64,000 nucleotides of DNA from JANPIX01 sp031425195 (GTDB lineage: Bacteria > Pseudomonadota > Alphaproteobacteria > Rhodobacterales > Rhodobacteraceae), in NCBI GenBank assembly GCA_031425195.1, contig JANPIX010000009.1:62001-126000 (forward strand), read 5' to 3'. Below are positions 61,915 to 64,000 of this stretch, in pieces; the stretch's first letter is position 1, and the number at the start of each line of letters is the position of its first letter. A program made the translations under genes and the position numbers. Below the pieces are notes generated by a model, which did no database searches, was not told the DNA's origin, and saw only the letters and a list, made by a program, of their open reading frames with translations.

Positions 61915-62166
61915 TCATGCGCGGCGGCGCATTGCCCCGTAGATTGCAAGGACGATGACCGCCCCGATCACGGCGCCAATCAGCCCTGCGCCATCCTCGG
62001 GCCCGTACCAGCCAAGTGCACGTCCCAGGAACGAGGCGACAAAGGCGCCGACGATTCCAAGGATCGTGGTCATGACAAAGCCTGATGGCTCATTGTCGCC
62101 GGGCATCACAAGCTTTGCGATGATGCCTGCGACAAAACCGATGACGATTGTCCAAATGATGCCCAT
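61915..62166 (-). CDS. GlsB/YeaQ/YmgE-family stress membrane protein
   Basis: An 83-residue protein with three hydrophobic segments and the family pattern GFVAGIIAKLVMPGDNEPSG and GIVGAFVASFLGRALG. Such proteins are induced by envelope or acid stress in several bacteria; exact function is unknown. GGGGAGA precedes the ATG. The YidB-like gene follows after 33 bases. Confidence 0.93.
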   Translation of the reverse strand: MGIIWTIVIGFVAGIIAKLVMPGDNEPSGFVMTTILGIVGAFVASFLGRALGWYGPEDGAGLIGAVIGAVIVLAIYGAMRRRA

Positions 62167-62306
62167 AGCTGATCTCCCCGTTTGGGCTCCATGCCCGATG
62201 GCTTCCTAACGCCGTGCGTACACTTCCGTTCCGGGCAAACTTCGCATCAGACTGCGATAGCTGAAAACCTGTTGGCCGGTGCGCCGAGCCTGAACGAGCG
62301 CGCCGT

Positions 62307-63764
62307 TCAGTTGGGAACAAACATCGGGAAGCTCACCCCGAGTGCCCATGCAAGGATAGTGCCCAAGCCCAGCCCTGCGGCACCCGGCCCACTTTGGCGC
62401 GCCACCCAGCGGCCCAAAGGTCCCAGCACCAGGAAGAAAAGCACGATCACGGGCAGAATGATCAACACGAACAGCAATCGCTCCAGATCCAGGAACGCGG
62501 CCAAGACCAGGGACACGAGGAAGGCAATACGCGCGACCAGCCGCCGCCAGCCGCCGACTGCCACCATGCAGTCGGCCAACATGAAGGGAACCGTGCCGAC
62601 AAGAAACGCCCCGATGATCCAAAACCGCTGTCCCGTCGGGAAGAACGACGCTGCATATCGGTCGATGGCAAAGCCAAACACCGCCAGTCCCCAGACAACC
62701 AGCGCGAGCGTGGCGGCCCAGACAACGGGCGGCAGTGGCCAAACCCGCAAGATTGCCATTTGCAAAGCACCATAAAACGCCAAGTGGATCATGAGGTAAT
62801 CTGCCACCAGTACCGGAAGATAGGGCCGGTAAACAAATACGGCCAAAAGGGGCACGATCACGGCGGGCACCAGCACGGCCGCCCAGAACCTGCGCAGCGG
62901 TACAACCGGGCCCGGCGCGCCAACCGGCAATGCCGGTACCAAATTTCGGAACACCAGCACGATGCACGACAAGAGCAACAGTATCCAAAGCCCCGGATTG
63001 ACCACCGGCCCCGCACTTTTCCGGCCAAAGGTCGCGTCCAGCCAGTCGCGCGCCTCTCGCAGGCCCGTGCCGCTGTACAGCACGCCGACATGCTCCACAC
63101 CCGGGGCCACCACCGTGCGGCGCGTCACACCCTCATCCGACACTGTCACGCCTTCGTCCGCCGCAGGATCAACCAACCGCGCCATTTTCAGTGCGGAAGC
63201 CCGCAGCGCCCCCTCCCATTGACCCGAGATGACGAGCAGCCGCGCAGGCTCTTGCGCCGTCACTGCCTGTGAGAACATCGATATCCCCACAACCGCATCG
63301 ACCCCGCCGTCAGATATCGCCGCCCGCGCAATGATATCCGTGGCCATAGAGTGGCCCAGCAGTGCCACGCCCTCGCCCACCTCGGGCAAGGCCCGTCCGG
63401 CGGCAAGCACGCGCAGCGTTTGGTCCACAAGACGCTGCGTCGTGCCCTCAATGGCGTCCACATCGCCCGACATTGGCACCTGATTGCGCCCGTGCCCTTC
63501 GAAATCGAACGCAAGAACGGAATAGCCAGATTGCGCCAGGGTCAGGGAATAGGCCTGCATCAACTGCCGTGATCCGGCGAAACCATGTGCGATCACGACC
63601 AGAGGCCCTGCCGCGCCCGGCTGCTGATACAGCGTCGCCGGCGTAGTCCCTACCGCCAGATCGGTAATTACCAGCCCGGTGCGCCCACGCTCCAGCATGA
63701 ACACCGCCAGCGCCACGGCGATAACCGCCAGGCCGCCGATCACCATGCTTCCCCAACGCTTCAC
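62307..63764 (-). CDS. Alpha/beta hydrolase with a C-terminal multispanning membrane domain
   Basis: A 485-residue protein with a GTG start after CGGAGG. An N-terminal hydrophobic anchor (residues 5-25) is followed by an alpha/beta hydrolase domain with the oxyanion region VVIAHGFAGSRQ, FDFEGHGRN and the nucleophile elbow LLGHSMATD. From about residue 265 there are seven or eight hydrophobic segments. The first TM and hydrolase would place the catalytic domain on the periplasmic side. The fusion of a hydrolase with a large membrane domain is not common. Substrate is unknown. Confidence 0.8.
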   Translation of the reverse strand: MKRWGSMVIGGLAVIAVALAVFMLERGRTGLVITDLAVGTTPATLYQQPGAAGPLVVIAHGFAGSRQLMQAYSLTLAQSGYSVLAFDFEGHGRNQVPMSGDVDAIEGTTQRLVDQTLRVLAAGRALPEVGEGVALLGHSMATDIIARAAISDGGVDAVVGISMFSQAVTAQEPARLLVISGQWEGALRASALKMARLVDPAADEGVTVSDEGVTRRTVVAPGVEHVGVLYSGTGLREARDWLDATFGRKSAGPVVNPGLWILLLLSCIVLVFRNLVPALPVGAPGPVVPLRRFWAAVLVPAVIVPLLAVFVYRPYLPVLVADYLMIHLAFYGALQMAILRVWPLPPVVWAATLALVVWGLAVFGFAIDRYAASFFPTGQRFWIIGAFLVGTVPFMLADCMVAVGGWRRLVARIAFLVSLVLAAFLDLERLLFVLIILPVIVLFFLVLGPLGRWVARQSGPGAAGLGLGTILAWALGVSFPMFVPN

Positions 63765-63859
63765 GAAGTGCCTCCGATTTTTGCCTGATCAGGACCTAGC
63801 CCGCAGTCCAACCCCGGGCAAGCTGCACCTTGGACAGACCAGCCGTCACCTCGAATGAC

Positions 63860-64000
63860 ATGCGGTTGCGGCAGCCGGCGGCAGGGTTCGTGACCAACCC
63901 GAATGAGCAAATCTTCGATCAGTCGGCCTATGCGCATCCCAAGGCCAATATACAGTCGGACGGAATGACCTGCCGTTCCATGAACCATGTCGCGTACGAC
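63860..64000 (+). CDS. Possible partial ORF running off the right edge
   Basis: A frame starting with ATG at 63860 (MRLRQPAAGFVTNPNEQIF) stays open to the last base, giving 47 residues without stop. The frame is also open further upstream. Composition (NPNEQIFDQSAYAHPKAN) looks more protein-like than the opposite strand, but I do not recognise a family and there is no clear ribosome binding site. Confidence 0.3.
   Translation, partial: MRLRQPAAGFVTNPNEQIFDQSAYAHPKANIQSDGMTCRSMNHVAYD

Noticed and set aside
63761..63988. A 75-codon minus-strand ORF before the hydrolase gene
   Set aside because: It overlaps the hydrolase ribosome binding region, has no own ribosome binding site and no recognisable sequence.
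1..64000. CRISPR arrays, rRNA genes and complete insertion sequences
   Set aside because: No regularly spaced repeats of suitable length, no rRNA-like sequence and no transposase were seen in reading the window.

Overview
The window looks like a chromosomal segment of an alphaproteobacterium of the order Rhodobacterales. This rests on high GC (roughly 60-65% by eye), the gene orders trpG-trpD-trpC-moaC-moeA-lexA-comEC-gltX-gltA and rplU-rpmA-GNAT-GNAT-obgE-proB-proA, and a GAAC-N7-GAAC SOS box in front of lexA. Species cannot be set from sequence alone.

Layout. 1-2840: end of a GT39-type glycosyltransferase, a PAP2 phosphatase and a polyprenyl-phosphate glycosyltransferase fused to a GtrA domain (envelope lipid/glycan modification). 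2880-13273 (minus strand): a complete assimilatory nitrate module, nasT-nasS, then a leader RNA with two hexaloop hairpins and an intrinsic terminator, then nrtA-nrtB-nrtD-nirB-nirD-nasA. NasS/NasT should sense nitrate and switch the terminator off, so that uptake (NrtABD), nitrate reduction (NasA) and nitrite reduction (NirBD) are made together. 13656-25043: a Na+/H+ antiporter, tryptophan genes, molybdopterin genes, lexA, comEC, gltX and gltA. 25077-29820: polyamine genes (aguB, ornithine decarboxylase), Lrp and TetR regulators and two membrane proteins. 29898-43516: valS (with an unusual AT-rich insert), an aminotransferase, gatB, a lytic transglycosylase lipoprotein, proBA, obgE, two acetyltransferases, L27/L21 and a DUF2059 protein.

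43731-53184: a tRNA-Ser(CGA) gene carrying a 9.4-kb integrated element. It is bounded by a 14-bp direct repeat of the tRNA 3' end. It encodes a P4-type integrase, AlpA, two tiny coupled ORFs, a zinc-finger/Toprim primase, a DUF3987 protein, two unrecognised proteins and a single-chain MmeI-like restriction-modification enzyme as last gene. It also carries paired arm-type repeats at both ends, a 27-bp sequence inserted in coding regions of two different genes, tandem terminators and a candidate small RNA. This compact satellite-like element with restriction cargo is the most interesting part of the window.

53185-64000: chromosomal accessory genes: a PPOX-fold protein, a PPOX-GAF-winged-helix protein, a bicovalent-type FAD oxidoreductase with a cytochrome c, an ArsR-DoxX-AHSA1 operon with an AT-rich operator, an Hsp70-like ATPase, YidB-like and GlsB-like small proteins, and an alpha/beta hydrolase with a C-terminal membrane domain.
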